Counted from the first letter of the stretch, positions 1-5,715 are shown. The stretch is DNA of 7,715 nt from an uncultured Chloroflexota bacterium (GCA_937942935.1 CALDGT010000687.1:1-7715), one strand, 5' to 3'. Notes: generated from the letters alone by a model not told the origin. Made by a program: numbers and translations.

Positions 1-1
1 A

Positions 2-250
2 GATAAACAAGTGACCCTGTACAACCTTGCTGTAATACAAGCCTTTCGGTCATCAGGAGTTGCTACCCAGCTAATTTCTGCGCTTGTAGATGAGGCTAAA
101 TCACGCCAATTAGATTATATCCTGCTCAAATGCCCAGAAGAATTAGACGCAAACCAGTTTTATGCCCGTTACGGATTTTCAGCCATGCCACAAGAAAAAG
201 GAAAGCATCGCCCATTAAATATTTGGAGATTAGACCTGTATAATACATAG
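2..250 (+). CDS. GNAT-family N-acetyltransferase, C-terminal part (5' end outside window)
   Basis: This is the last 82 residues of an acetyltransferase whose reading frame is open to the left edge, so the true start lies outside the window; the GTG at base 11 is an internal valine. The fragment begins with the beta-strand and acetyl-CoA binding loop of GNAT motif A (LYNLAVIQAFRSSGVATQLI), where R-S-S-G-V-A fits the pyrophosphate-binding R/Q-x-x-G-x-A/G pattern. Helix alpha-3 follows, then the strand YILLKC, and then motif B (ANQFYARYGF), the usual 'A..fY.r.GF' signature. GNAT enzymes move an acetyl group from acetyl-CoA to an amine; the substrate cannot be read from this portion. The next gene starts 6 bases after the stop, so the two may be co-transcribed. 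The family call is firm; the function is open. Confidence 0.85.
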   Translation, partial: DKQVTLYNLAVIQAFRSSGVATQLISALVDEAKSRQLDYILLKCPEELDANQFYARYGFSAMPQEKGKHRPLNIWRLDLYNT

Positions 251-256
251 TAAGTC

Positions 257-895
257 ATGCCACAAATCTCATTATTGACCACCATCCTCAATTCCAACCT
301 AATTCACTTTCTCGCCACACAAGTCATACAACTGTGGCGGGAAAGCCAATTTCAGGGGACATACAAGGTCGAAAGTCATCAATCTACGTTGGAATTATGC
401 GACACAGGCGGTCAGACGGCTAAATACACCAAACGTCAGACCATCACCTTCACACAAAATAATGTATTCGCCATCCAAGACCAAGCGTGGGGTGATGGTG
501 AGATTTTTGCGGAGTATCAAACATCACTCGGCAAGCCTGTAGACTGGTACGAGGAAGGGCATCGCTGGAAAGTGCTAATCTCACTCCGAGCATCGCGGAA
601 TCGTGGCGAACAAGAATCATTTTGGATTGAACGCATCATCAAAAATGGATTCACCAAACAGGTGAACAATTTTAGTGTTCGGATTGACCACCCCACTCAA
701 AATTTATCTCTGGCGGTGATATTTCCTAATGGACGACTCCCTAGACACATTTTGCTATTGGAACAGAACGCGAAAAAATCCCATACGCTGAAAAATGAAC
801 ACATTACATCCTATTCACGAGAGCAAACACAATATACCTACCCCATCACCAAACCGCGCTTATTTGAGGAATACAGTTTGCGCTGGGAATGGTAA
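257..895 (+). CDS. Hypothetical protein, 212 aa, C-terminal YSLRWEW
   Basis: I do not recognise a named family. The N-terminal 30 residues could form one or two amphipathic helices (SNLIHFLATQVIQLW) but are not a clean signal peptide or membrane anchor. From residue 35 onward the chain reads as alternating beta-strands. Landmarks include LELCDTGGQTAKYTKRQTITF (45-65), WGDGEIFAEY (78-87), HRWKVLISLR (102-111) and FPNGRLPRHILL (156-167). It ends with EEYSLRWEW at the C-terminus. The WGDG/Y and terminal LRWEW elements feel like a recurring beta-rich accessory module of Chloroflexota-type genomes, but that is memory-based and unverified. No clear Shine-Dalgarno sequence precedes the ATG; the 6-base gap after the acetyltransferase suggests translation from a shared message. 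The 212-codon frame without interruption supports a real gene. Confidence 0.7.
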   Translation: MPQISLLTTILNSNLIHFLATQVIQLWRESQFQGTYKVESHQSTLELCDTGGQTAKYTKRQTITFTQNNVFAIQDQAWGDGEIFAEYQTSLGKPVDWYEEGHRWKVLISLRASRNRGEQESFWIERIIKNGFTKQVNNFSVRIDHPTQNLSLAVIFPNGRLPRHILLLEQNAKKSHTLKNEHITSYSREQTQYTYPITKPRLFEEYSLRWEW

Positions 896-1052
896 ATAAA
901 ATGAGCGATACACATCTGCATACCGCCCATCAGTAAAATTTAGCGTGTACCGCCACCGCCACTGTGTAACATTGCATACACTCCTCTACTCAATTGACCT
1001 GACGAAATTGGTTTTTCTCTTTTCAGAATAAAATACCATAGTGCTAGTACAA

Positions 1053-1081
1053 TACACAGTATATCGCCAATTTTGTAAAAT
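1053..1081 (+). promoter_or_regulatory. Possible promoter of the XRE-type regulator
   Basis: TACACA (1053-1058, 4 of 6 matches to TTGACA) and TAAAAT (1076-1081) are separated by 17 bases. Transcription would start near 1088, giving a leader of about 28 bases to the ATG at 1116. The region is AT-rich, so chance matches are likely and this is tentative. Confidence 0.3.
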
Positions 1082-1115
1082 TGCAATAAATATCTATGTC
1101 AAATTGGAATATTCA

Positions 1116-1454
1116 ATGGCGAGTCAAGTAGAAATCGGGCAACGAATACGCAAAGCACGCGAGCGCGTTGGCATGTCTCAAGAAGACTTTGCACATGCAG
1201 TCAATAAAGACCAACGTGCTATTTCAGAATACGAAAATGGCAAGCGTAAGGTCTCTGCTTCAGAGTTATCTGTTTTTGCGAGTGTGTTGAGCATCCCTAT
1301 ATCCTATTTCTATGAAGGGGATTTTCAAATTGATGAACTTGACCAACTTGTGCTTCAAGAATTTCACAAACTACCCACCGTTGAAGCGAAAGAAGCTGTT
1401 TTACAGGTGTTACGCATTTTCTCAAATACCCTTAAAAACCACTCGCCTTCATAA
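1116..1454 (+). CDS. XRE-family (Cro/cI-type) helix-turn-helix transcriptional regulator
   Basis: A 112-residue DNA-binding regulator. Residues 8-62 form the five-helix Cro/cI domain: IGQRIRKARERVGMSQEDFA, then a turn and recognition helix with the typical AISEYENGKRKVSASEL and the closing LSIPISYF. The C-terminal tail (about 73-107, DELDQLVLQEFHKLPTVEAKEAVLQVLRIF) is helical and may dimerise; there is no peptidase domain, so this is not a LexA/cI-type cleavable repressor. I chose ATG 1116 over the upstream in-frame GTG at 1041. The intervening 25 residues do not resemble the family, and the HTH normally begins a few residues from the N-terminus. No strong Shine-Dalgarno sequence is visible. 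It opens the accessory block leading to the recombinase and is probably a control gene of the element. An inverted repeat just after its stop could be one of its sites (inference). Confidence 0.88.
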   Translation: MASQVEIGQRIRKARERVGMSQEDFAHAVNKDQRAISEYENGKRKVSASELSVFASVLSIPISYFYEGDFQIDELDQLVLQEFHKLPTVEAKEAVLQVLRIFSNTLKNHSPS

Positions 1455-1465
1455 CTATTAACCAT

Positions 1466-1484
1466 ATTGACCATCATAGTCAAT
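1466..1484. repeat. Inverted repeat ATTGAC-N7-GTCAAT, possible operator
   Basis: Perfect 6-base arms around a 7-base spacer lie between the XRE-type regulator and the next gene, 12 bases upstream of its ATG. There is no T-tract after it, so a terminator is unlikely. The size and symmetry suit a dimeric HTH protein, which could be the neighbouring XRE regulator; this is inference from position only. Confidence 0.4.
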
Positions 1485-1495
1485 CGTGTTAGAGT

Positions 1496-1828
1496 ATGCC
1501 AACAATGCAACAAACATCCATACTCACCCACTATCAACATAGAATCAGGCTAACAACCTTCTTTTCGGCATATTGGACAGTGTGTGGCTGTTTACACCGC
1601 ATCAACAAGTTACAACGGCTCATCGCATGGGCGAAGCGCAAAAAACTCGCTCCCCAACAACAATATTATCAAAACCAGTGGGTAGAAGAAGAAAATCGTC
1701 TGTGGCGTTATCAAATTCGCGCCCCGCTTGCCACCCAAATCGCCACCATCGCAGTCTGGATAAGTGACATGATTAGCCCAGACCGCCCAAAACGGCGTTA
1801 TTCATCTGTGCGCTTGCGTGGGCGATAA
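1496..1828 (+). CDS. Hypothetical basic protein, 110 aa
   Basis: I do not recognise the family. The protein is rich in basic and aromatic residues, with four tryptophans. Residues 30-52 carry a helix ending in a basic patch (LQRLIAWAKRKK); residues 56-72 are Gln/Tyr/Trp-rich. Residues 74-92 (IRAPLATQIATIAVWISDMI) are hydrophobic enough for an amphipathic or short membrane-facing helix. The tail RPKRRYSSVRLRGR is strongly cationic. Start could be ATG 1496 or ATG 1505; neither has a convincing Shine-Dalgarno sequence. Its 3' end overlaps by 31 bases the 3' end of the convergent winged-helix gene, which weakens confidence that both annotated ends are right. An RNA- or DNA-binding role is conceivable from charge alone, but nothing in the sequence proves it. 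Confidence 0.5.
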   Translation: MPTMQQTSILTHYQHRIRLTTFFSAYWTVCGCLHRINKLQRLIAWAKRKKLAPQQQYYQNQWVEEENRLWRYQIRAPLATQIATIAVWISDMISPDRPKRRYSSVRLRGR

Positions 1829-2334
1829 TATTTTTCGCGCAGTTCATCCTGCATAGCTTCAAACCCCTGCTTGAACGAAATCCCCCGACATTCCCCCATC
1901 ACGGCGTATTTCAGGTCATGGTCACTGTGCATCCGAATCAGCGAATCGGCAATATTTTGTATCCATTTAGGAATCGGTGGCACATCTGACGATATGGCAT
2001 ATACAGTCCCAGCCCGACTTGATTCTAATTTCTCCACCATACCGCGCTTTACCAACCGAGACACAATTGAATTAACTGTTTTGACGTTATACCCCAAAAC
2101 ATCCGCCATTTCAGTATATGAAGTAGGTTTATCCCCAAAAATTTTCATCAGATACAAGACAAAAGCGTTATTCAATTCAGAATTATCTAGGATAAGGTAA
2201 TCAGTTTGCTTTGAAGCATCATCAAAAAAGCCAACTGTGGTTAGGATAAAAAACGCCTTTGCTAATTCTAATAACTCTACTTCACTGATGAAATAGAGAT
2301 ATGCCAATCTATCCCAACCAGTTACATCACCCAT
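1798..2334 (-). CDS. Winged helix-turn-helix (MarR-like) putative regulator, 178 aa
   Basis: Residues 56-116 read as a winged helix: FVLYLMKIFGDKPTSYTEMA is helix 1/2, then DVLGYNVKTVNSIVSRLVKRG is the recognition helix region. The wing follows (MVEKLESSRAGTVYAIS). The pattern matches MarR/ArsR-like folds, but I cannot assign a specific family. An N-terminal helical segment (residues 15-36) and a C-terminal helical, charged segment (122-178, ending YYRPRKRTDE) flank it and may mediate dimerisation. The ATG is preceded by AAGGA (2343-2347, minus strand) with an 8-base spacer, which supports this start. The gene is divergent from the 68-aa protein/recombinase unit, separated by 63 bases that hold that unit's promoter and a near-palindrome. 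A role as repressor of the recombinase operon is therefore the leading inference. Confidence 0.75.
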   Translation of the reverse strand: MGDVTGWDRLAYLYFISEVELLELAKAFFILTTVGFFDDASKQTDYLILDNSELNNAFVLYLMKIFGDKPTSYTEMADVLGYNVKTVNSIVSRLVKRGMVEKLESSRAGTVYAISSDVPPIPKWIQNIADSLIRMHSDHDLKYAVMGECRGISFKQGFEAMQDELREKYYRPRKRTDE

Positions 2335-2348
2335 GCTATTTATCCTTA

Positions 2349-2377
2349 TTGACTTTTTGTCTTAAATCTACTATGAT
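2349..2377 (+). promoter_or_regulatory. Promoter of the 68-aa protein/recombinase operon
   Basis: TTGACT (2349-2354) and TATGAT (2372-2377) are separated by exactly 17 bases; each box matches the sigma-70 consensus at 5 of 6 positions. The start would be near 2384, about 14 bases before ATG 2398. No comparable promoter is seen just before the recombinase, so it is probably transcribed from here. Confidence 0.6.
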
Positions 2378-2381
2378 TAAA
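2362..2381. promoter_or_regulatory. Near-palindrome over the -10 box, candidate operator
   Basis: TTAAATC (2362-2368) and GATTAAA (2375-2381) pair at 6 of 7 positions around a 6-base centre. The element covers the -10 box of the recombinase operon and lies in the region shared with the divergent winged-helix gene, so occupancy should block the recombinase promoter. Binding by that winged-helix protein is inferred, not shown. Confidence 0.4.
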
Positions 2382-2397
2382 TACATAAAAGAATTTT

Positions 2398-2604
2398 ATG
2401 CACATTCATTATATCCCACCTAGCGATGACACCATCCGCAAATTTGTTAGGCAAATGAGCGAAAGGATAGCCGAAAAACGCGCTGATACCCATTATCAAA
2501 ATCCTACTGCGTATCTGGGCATGATTCAATGCCTCAAAATCGTTGCCGAAATTCATGCTTCACACCTCAATCGTCAGTGTCAGTCAGAGAGTAGTATACC
2601 ATGA
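2398..2604 (+). CDS. Small hypothetical protein, 68 aa, coupled to the recombinase
   Basis: A 68-residue protein of unknown family. Residues 8-30 (PPSDDTIRKFVRQMSERIAE and onward) form a charged helix; residues 36-58 (PTAYLGMIQCLKIVAEIHAS) form a second, amphipathic helix. There is no signal peptide and no recognisable DNA-binding fold. The stop overlaps the recombinase start as ATGA (2601-2604), an arrangement that typically gives translational coupling. It follows a good promoter by about 14 bases; a Shine-Dalgarno sequence is weak (AAAAGA region). Small proteins next to large serine integrases are sometimes recombination directionality factors or accessory subunits. This is an attractive inference here, but the sequence itself does not establish it. 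Confidence 0.65.
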   Translation: MHIHYIPPSDDTIRKFVRQMSERIAEKRADTHYQNPTAYLGMIQCLKIVAEIHASHLNRQCQSESSIP

Positions 2605-4352
2605 ACATCAACAGTCTTAAACCTACTATCATTTTGTGCTACATCCGTGTATCGGTTGAATCCAAACAAGAGGAGCAATCCGATAGTCCAGAACGCCAAC
2701 GCGCCAATATCCAACGCTATTGTGATGACTTAGGCTTCACACCCGAATGGTATGAGGATGTGCGCGGTCATTCATCAGGATTGAACAACAATCGCAAGTC
2801 GTATCGTCAGATGTTAGCGCGAGTCGGTGATGAGGATGTGGTGGGCATCATGGTAAATGAGCAGACCCGCCTCAGCCGTGAAATCAGCGAAACCCGTGAT
2901 GTTCGGCGCAAGCTGGATAAACATCAGAAACGCCTATTTGAAGCCATCAATCGTTCCGAAATTAACCTAAAAGACCCATCTGTCCGCTTCGCACAAGACC
3001 TTAAAGCCCTGCTCGGTGAAAACGAAGCCATGCAAGCATCTGTCCGTGCGCGAGATTCTAAACGACATCGCAAACTCGAAGGCAAAACCAACGGCATCCC
3101 CATGTTCGGGTTAACCCGCGACAAAAAAGGGTATCTGGTGCGCTCAAATGAAGGCGCATGGTTGTTATCAGATGGTCGTTATGTGATGGGCATGAAAAAT
3201 GAACCACCCCAAGAGAATGCGATATGGCGTGGTTACTATGAGTGCATGTATCGCATTATGGAAGTCTATGCAGAAGATAAATTTGGTTATGCGCGTATCG
3301 CAGAATTACTCACACAAGAAGGCTTTCGGTTTCGGGATAGATGGGGTGAACCACGCCTGATAGAAAGTGATGATGTGCGCCGTGTAACCGCCAATTGGCG
3401 CGGATATGCAGGTATTATCGAAGATGGCAAAGCCAAAAATAAGCCAGCTTATCGGTATGATACCCCAGAAAATATTTTAGATTCATGCGACCCAACCCAA
3501 ACCTATCTCCCATTAGACCTATTGCGCCAAGTCGCCCTAATTCAAAAGAAACGCAGTGTTCTTTTCAAGCGTTCAGTCGGTACACAAGAAAAAAGCTATG
3601 TTTACCCGTTATCGAAGTTGGTCTATTGCGCTCATTGCGAAAAAATTGTCAACACAGAGGATAACCAGAGGCGACATTCCCGATTAGGCGGTAGCCATAT
3701 CCAAAATCAGCGCCGTTATCGTCATCCAGAAGGTGTGCAATGTGGATGCAAGAGGCGTTCAGTTTTGATAGACAAATTGCATGAGGCAGTTGGGCATGTG
3801 ATTGGCAGTTTAAATGTACAACCCGAAATACTCGATTTTATGGCGACTTTGAATATTGAAGTACCAACCGATACAACTGATATGGAAAGTTTTGAAACAG
3901 AGAAGCGCCAAAAAATTGCTAAGTTACGCTTGGGAATCGCCAATTCCAGAGAATTAGCGATTAGTGGCGATATAACCCATGATGAATTCAATGAAATAAA
4001 AGCCCGTCACGAGAGTGAAATACGCATCTGGGAACATAAGAATCATCCAATTAGACAACGCGAGATAGCACTTTCTGCCTGCCTAACCCGACTTATACAA
4101 TTACGCGAAAGTTGGATGTTAGGTGATAACAAACAAAAACAGCAAGTTGCACACGCCCTATTTGAAAATATTATCTATGATTTAGATAGAGAGGAGATAA
4201 CAAACTTTAGATTACAAGAATGGGTGCATTATTACTTTGAGATGGTTGCGACTATTTATAAAGAGGGTTACGGGGAATTTAATGTTTCAAGAAATGTAGC
4301 GACTTGTGACCCCAACGAGATTCGAACTCGTGTATTCACCTTGAAAGGGTGA
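2601..4352 (+). CDS. Large serine recombinase (site-specific integrase)
   Basis: A 583-residue serine recombinase that would cut and rejoin att-site DNA through a 5'-phosphoseryl intermediate. Residues 10-150 are the resolvase catalytic domain: YIRVSVESKQEEQ with nucleophile Ser18 and Arg16, then SDSPERQRANIQ, and the Arg-bearing QTRLSRE at 89-94. Residues about 160-310 fit the 'recombinase' DNA-binding domain. A zinc ribbon follows, with C343-x2-C346 and C381-x-C383. Residues about 428-505 form the long charged helical region typical of large serine recombinases. The ATG overlaps the upstream stop. No separate promoter is seen, so expression likely depends on the promoter at 2349. The frame enters the antisense of tRNA-Glu at 4307, so residues 570-583 (DPNEIRTRVFTLKG) are tRNA-derived. 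Family length and all core motifs are intact, so the enzyme may be active. Confidence 0.93.
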   Translation: MNINSLKPTIILCYIRVSVESKQEEQSDSPERQRANIQRYCDDLGFTPEWYEDVRGHSSGLNNNRKSYRQMLARVGDEDVVGIMVNEQTRLSREISETRDVRRKLDKHQKRLFEAINRSEINLKDPSVRFAQDLKALLGENEAMQASVRARDSKRHRKLEGKTNGIPMFGLTRDKKGYLVRSNEGAWLLSDGRYVMGMKNEPPQENAIWRGYYECMYRIMEVYAEDKFGYARIAELLTQEGFRFRDRWGEPRLIESDDVRRVTANWRGYAGIIEDGKAKNKPAYRYDTPENILDSCDPTQTYLPLDLLRQVALIQKKRSVLFKRSVGTQEKSYVYPLSKLVYCAHCEKIVNTEDNQRRHSRLGGSHIQNQRRYRHPEGVQCGCKRRSVLIDKLHEAVGHVIGSLNVQPEILDFMATLNIEVPTDTTDMESFETEKRQKIAKLRLGIANSRELAISGDITHDEFNEIKARHESEIRIWEHKNHPIRQREIALSACLTRLIQLRESWMLGDNKQKQQVAHALFENIIYDLDREEITNFRLQEWVHYYFEMVATIYKEGYGEFNVSRNVATCDPNEIRTRVFTLKG

Positions 4353-4378
4353 TGTCCTGACCGCTAGACGATGGGGCC
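4307..4378 (-). tRNA. tRNA-Glu (anticodon UUC)
   Basis: On the minus strand 72 bases fold as a complete cloverleaf. The acceptor GGCCCCA pairs with TGGGGTC (one G-U), and the D-arm is GTCTAGCGGTCAGGAC. The anticodon stem TCACC/GGTGA closes the loop CTTTCAA (anticodon at 4343-4345). The T-arm is ACGAG-TTCGAAT-CTCGT, and the discriminator base is A. The sequence resembles bacterial tRNA-Glu genes closely. The CCA end is not encoded (CAA follows), so it must be added after transcription. The 3' half overlaps the 3' end of the convergent serine recombinase gene by 46 bases, yet all stems are intact. Confidence 0.96.
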
Positions 4379-4399
4379 TTGCAATTGACAACAGGTAAA

Positions 4400-4428
4400 A
4401 GTATATCAGGATAGCCAAATAAAGTCAA
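4400..4428 (-). promoter_or_regulatory. Promoter of tRNA-Glu
   Basis: Read on the minus strand, TTGACT (4423-4428) is followed after 17 bases by TATACT (4400-4405). Transcription would start near 4393, about 15 bases before the tRNA 5' end. The boxes lie only 17 bases beyond the stop codon of the response regulator gene. Only a weak 4-base-pair hairpin and no T-run separates them, so read-through from the upstream operon is also possible. Confidence 0.75.
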
Positions 4429-4444
4429 GCCTTCATTTAGGCAA

Positions 4445-4819
4445 TTAGGGAATATTTGGTTGCAAGTGCATTCCCAATTTCATTCGCAATTCCACGATAT
4501 TAATTGGCTTGCTCAAGTAATCATCGCATCCTGCTTCTAGTGCTTTTTCTCTGTCTCCTACCATCGCATGAGCAGTTAGTGCAATAATAGGAATATGAGC
4601 AGTGATAGGATTTTCTTTAATTGTCTTTGCCGCCTCCCAACCATCCATTTGTGGCAAAGATAGATCCATCAAAATCAGGTTTGGCAATTCTGCTTGTGCT
4701 TTTTCGACTCCCTCTACCCCATTTAACGCAGTAATTACCTCGTAACGGAGCATCATCAATAAATCACTGATGAGCATCAGATTGTCTTTGTTATCTTCAA
4801 CAACCAAAACACGTATCAT
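4445..4819 (-). CDS. Orphan single-domain response regulator (receiver only)
   Basis: The 124 residues make up one receiver (CheY-like) domain and nothing else. The phosphorylation-site elements are complete: acidic pair E8-D9 (VLVVEDN), phospho-acceptor D52 (LILMDLSLPQMDG), switch residue T82 (IIALTAHA) and K104 (YLSKP). Phosphate would come from a histidine kinase, but none is encoded in this window. With no output domain, the protein probably acts by protein contact, as CheY or phosphorelay intermediates do; the ALTAHAM motif is typical of receivers linked to hybrid kinases. It is the last gene of the lepB operon, 10 bases after the zinc-ribbon gene. A GGAT element over that gene's stop may serve as ribosome binding site. 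Its partner and output are unknown. Confidence 0.93.
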   Translation of the reverse strand: MIRVLVVEDNKDNLMLISDLLMMLRYEVITALNGVEGVEKAQAELPNLILMDLSLPQMDGWEAAKTIKENPITAHIPIIALTAHAMVGDREKALEAGCDDYLSKPINIVELRMKLGMHLQPNIP

Positions 4820-4829
4820 AACAAGTATC

Positions 4830-5096
4830 CTATCCTACTCGTGGTGATTTTTTGAAATTCGTCTTTTTATCACCAGATTTCGCAGATAAAACGGTAGAAA
4901 CATCGTGAGAAGGCTTTAGTAAATTATCATACAAACTCAATACGCGGTGAGGTAATTCTTGATACTCACACATATCACATACATAAATTTCGGTATTCGG
5001 CGCACAGAAAAGTTGCTTACCATATAAACAAACAAATGTTTGTTTTTGCAACTGGCACCGCCCCACCATACAATTTGGACATTCAAATGATTCCAC
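4830..5096 (-). CDS. Small zinc-ribbon protein (YgiT/MqsA-N-like zinc finger), 88 aa
   Basis: The first 45 residues carry paired cysteine knuckles, CPNC (6-9) and CDMC (40-43), about 30 residues apart. Between them lie three more cysteines (14, 23, 31). This is the spacing of YgiT-type zinc fingers, like the N-terminal half of MqsA, so a structural zinc site is likely. Residues 46-88 are polar, ending in a Lys-rich tail (SGDKKTNFKKSPRVG). There is no MqsA-like HTH domain, and no neighbouring toxin gene is seen, so an antitoxin role is not supported. The start is GTG at 5096, chosen because GAGGAAGT lies 4 bases upstream. The gene sits between lepB copy 2 (18 bases) and the receiver gene (10 bases) in one operon. 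Function is unknown. Confidence 0.7.
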   Translation of the reverse strand: MESFECPNCMVGRCQLQKQTFVCLYGKQLFCAPNTEIYVCDMCEYQELPHRVLSLYDNLLKPSHDVSTVLSAKSGDKKTNFKKSPRVG

Positions 5097-5100
5097 TATT

Positions 5101-5108
5101 ACTTCCTC
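5101..5108 (-). promoter_or_regulatory. Ribosome binding site fixing the GTG start of the zinc-ribbon gene
   Basis: GAGGAAGT on the minus strand ends 4 bases before the GTG at 5096, the strongest Shine-Dalgarno match in the operon. It lies in the 18-base gap after lepB copy 2. Confidence 0.6.
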
Positions 5109-5114
5109 ATTCTG

Positions 5115-5705
5115 CTAATCTGCATTGATTTGATGAATAAAGCCAATCGCATTGAGGGGCCAATAACGGAACAATGCCTCTCCAATAATGGCGCTATGCT
5201 TGATGGGTCCAAATGCACGCGAATCATTGCTCACATTGCGGTTATCACCCATCACAAAATATTCATCACTCGCCAGCACCCACTGACGGTCACGACAATA
5301 GCGGGTGCAGGGTTCTTTGATGTATGGTTCGTCTAACTTAACCCCATTAATATACACTTCTCGTTCTATGATTTCGACTGTCTCACCGGGTAACCCAACC
5401 ACCCGTTTAATCAATGATGGGTCATCTCCATCCGATTGTGGTGAATTAAACACCACAATATCACCGCGTTGAGGGTCGCCAATCATATAATTCACGCGGC
5501 TAATGATGAGACGTTGCCCCTCAACAAAAGTCGGTTCCATACTCTTGCCATGCACTTCAGACCGTGGAAGTGCCAATTGCAACAACGTGAATACCGCGAC
5601 CAAAAAGACACCAACATCCACAATTTCTTTAATTATCCGATACTTACCCACTCTTGGGCGGGGTGTTTTTTTTGCTGGTATCGGCGTTTGGGATTTCATT
5701 TCCAT
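5115..5705 (-). CDS. lepB: Type I signal peptidase, copy 2
   Basis: This membrane serine protease removes signal peptides from exported proteins at the outer face of the cytoplasmic membrane. The 196 residues begin with a basic leader (KKTPRPRVGKYRIIKE), then one membrane helix (about 29-47, VDVGVFLVAVFTLLQLAL). The catalytic domain follows: nucleophile Ser55 in GKSMEPTF, general base Lys100 in LIKRVVGLPGE, and GDNRNVSNDSR (153-163), the conserved box E. The single membrane helix and short length match Gram-positive-type (SipS-like) enzymes rather than the longer E. coli type. A PCTRYC segment (132-137) gives two cysteines on the exported side. Its AAGGA (5713-5717) overlaps the TAA of copy 1, so the two are translated from one message. 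It is a diverged paralogue of the upstream gene. Confidence 0.93.
   Translation of the reverse strand: MEMKSQTPIPAKKTPRPRVGKYRIIKEIVDVGVFLVAVFTLLQLALPRSEVHGKSMEPTFVEGQRLIISRVNYMIGDPQRGDIVVFNSPQSDGDDPSLIKRVVGLPGETVEIIEREVYINGVKLDEPYIKEPCTRYCRDRQWVLASDEYFVMGDNRNVSNDSRAFGPIKHSAIIGEALFRYWPLNAIGFIHQINAD
5235..5268. repeat. 34-base block identical to 5842-5875 (lepB copy 2 side)
   Basis: This block in lepB copy 2, encoding the region of DEYFVMGDNRN, is identical base for base to positions 5842-5875 in copy 1, including synonymous positions. Identity stops at both ends. The flanking codons have diverged between the paralogues. Confidence 0.7.
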
Positions 5706-5715
5706 TTTTTTATCC

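Noticed and set aside
1041..1115. Upstream GTG start extending the XRE regulator by 25 residues
   Set aside because: The extra residues do not resemble the family, and the stretch overlaps a plausible promoter; ATG 1116 places the HTH at the expected distance from the N-terminus.
1573..1767. Alternative 64-codon frame within the 110-residue protein gene
   Set aside because: It overlaps the longer frame entirely, has no ribosome site and its translation shows no protein-like pattern; treated as a shadow.
1..2400. Second copy of the tRNA-Glu 3' end as a left attachment site
   Set aside because: Reading for segments such as CCCAACGAG and GATTCGAAC found none. Serine recombinases need only a 2-base shared core, so absence does not exclude an element boundary here or further left.
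4430..4446. GCCT/AGGC hairpin as a terminator of the lepB operon
   Set aside because: The stem is only 4 base pairs and is not followed by a run of T on the transcribed strand.
4830..5096. YgiT-like zinc ribbon as the antitoxin of a toxin-antitoxin pair
   Set aside because: No HTH domain follows the zinc ribbon and no small toxin gene is adjacent; the neighbours are lepB and a receiver gene.
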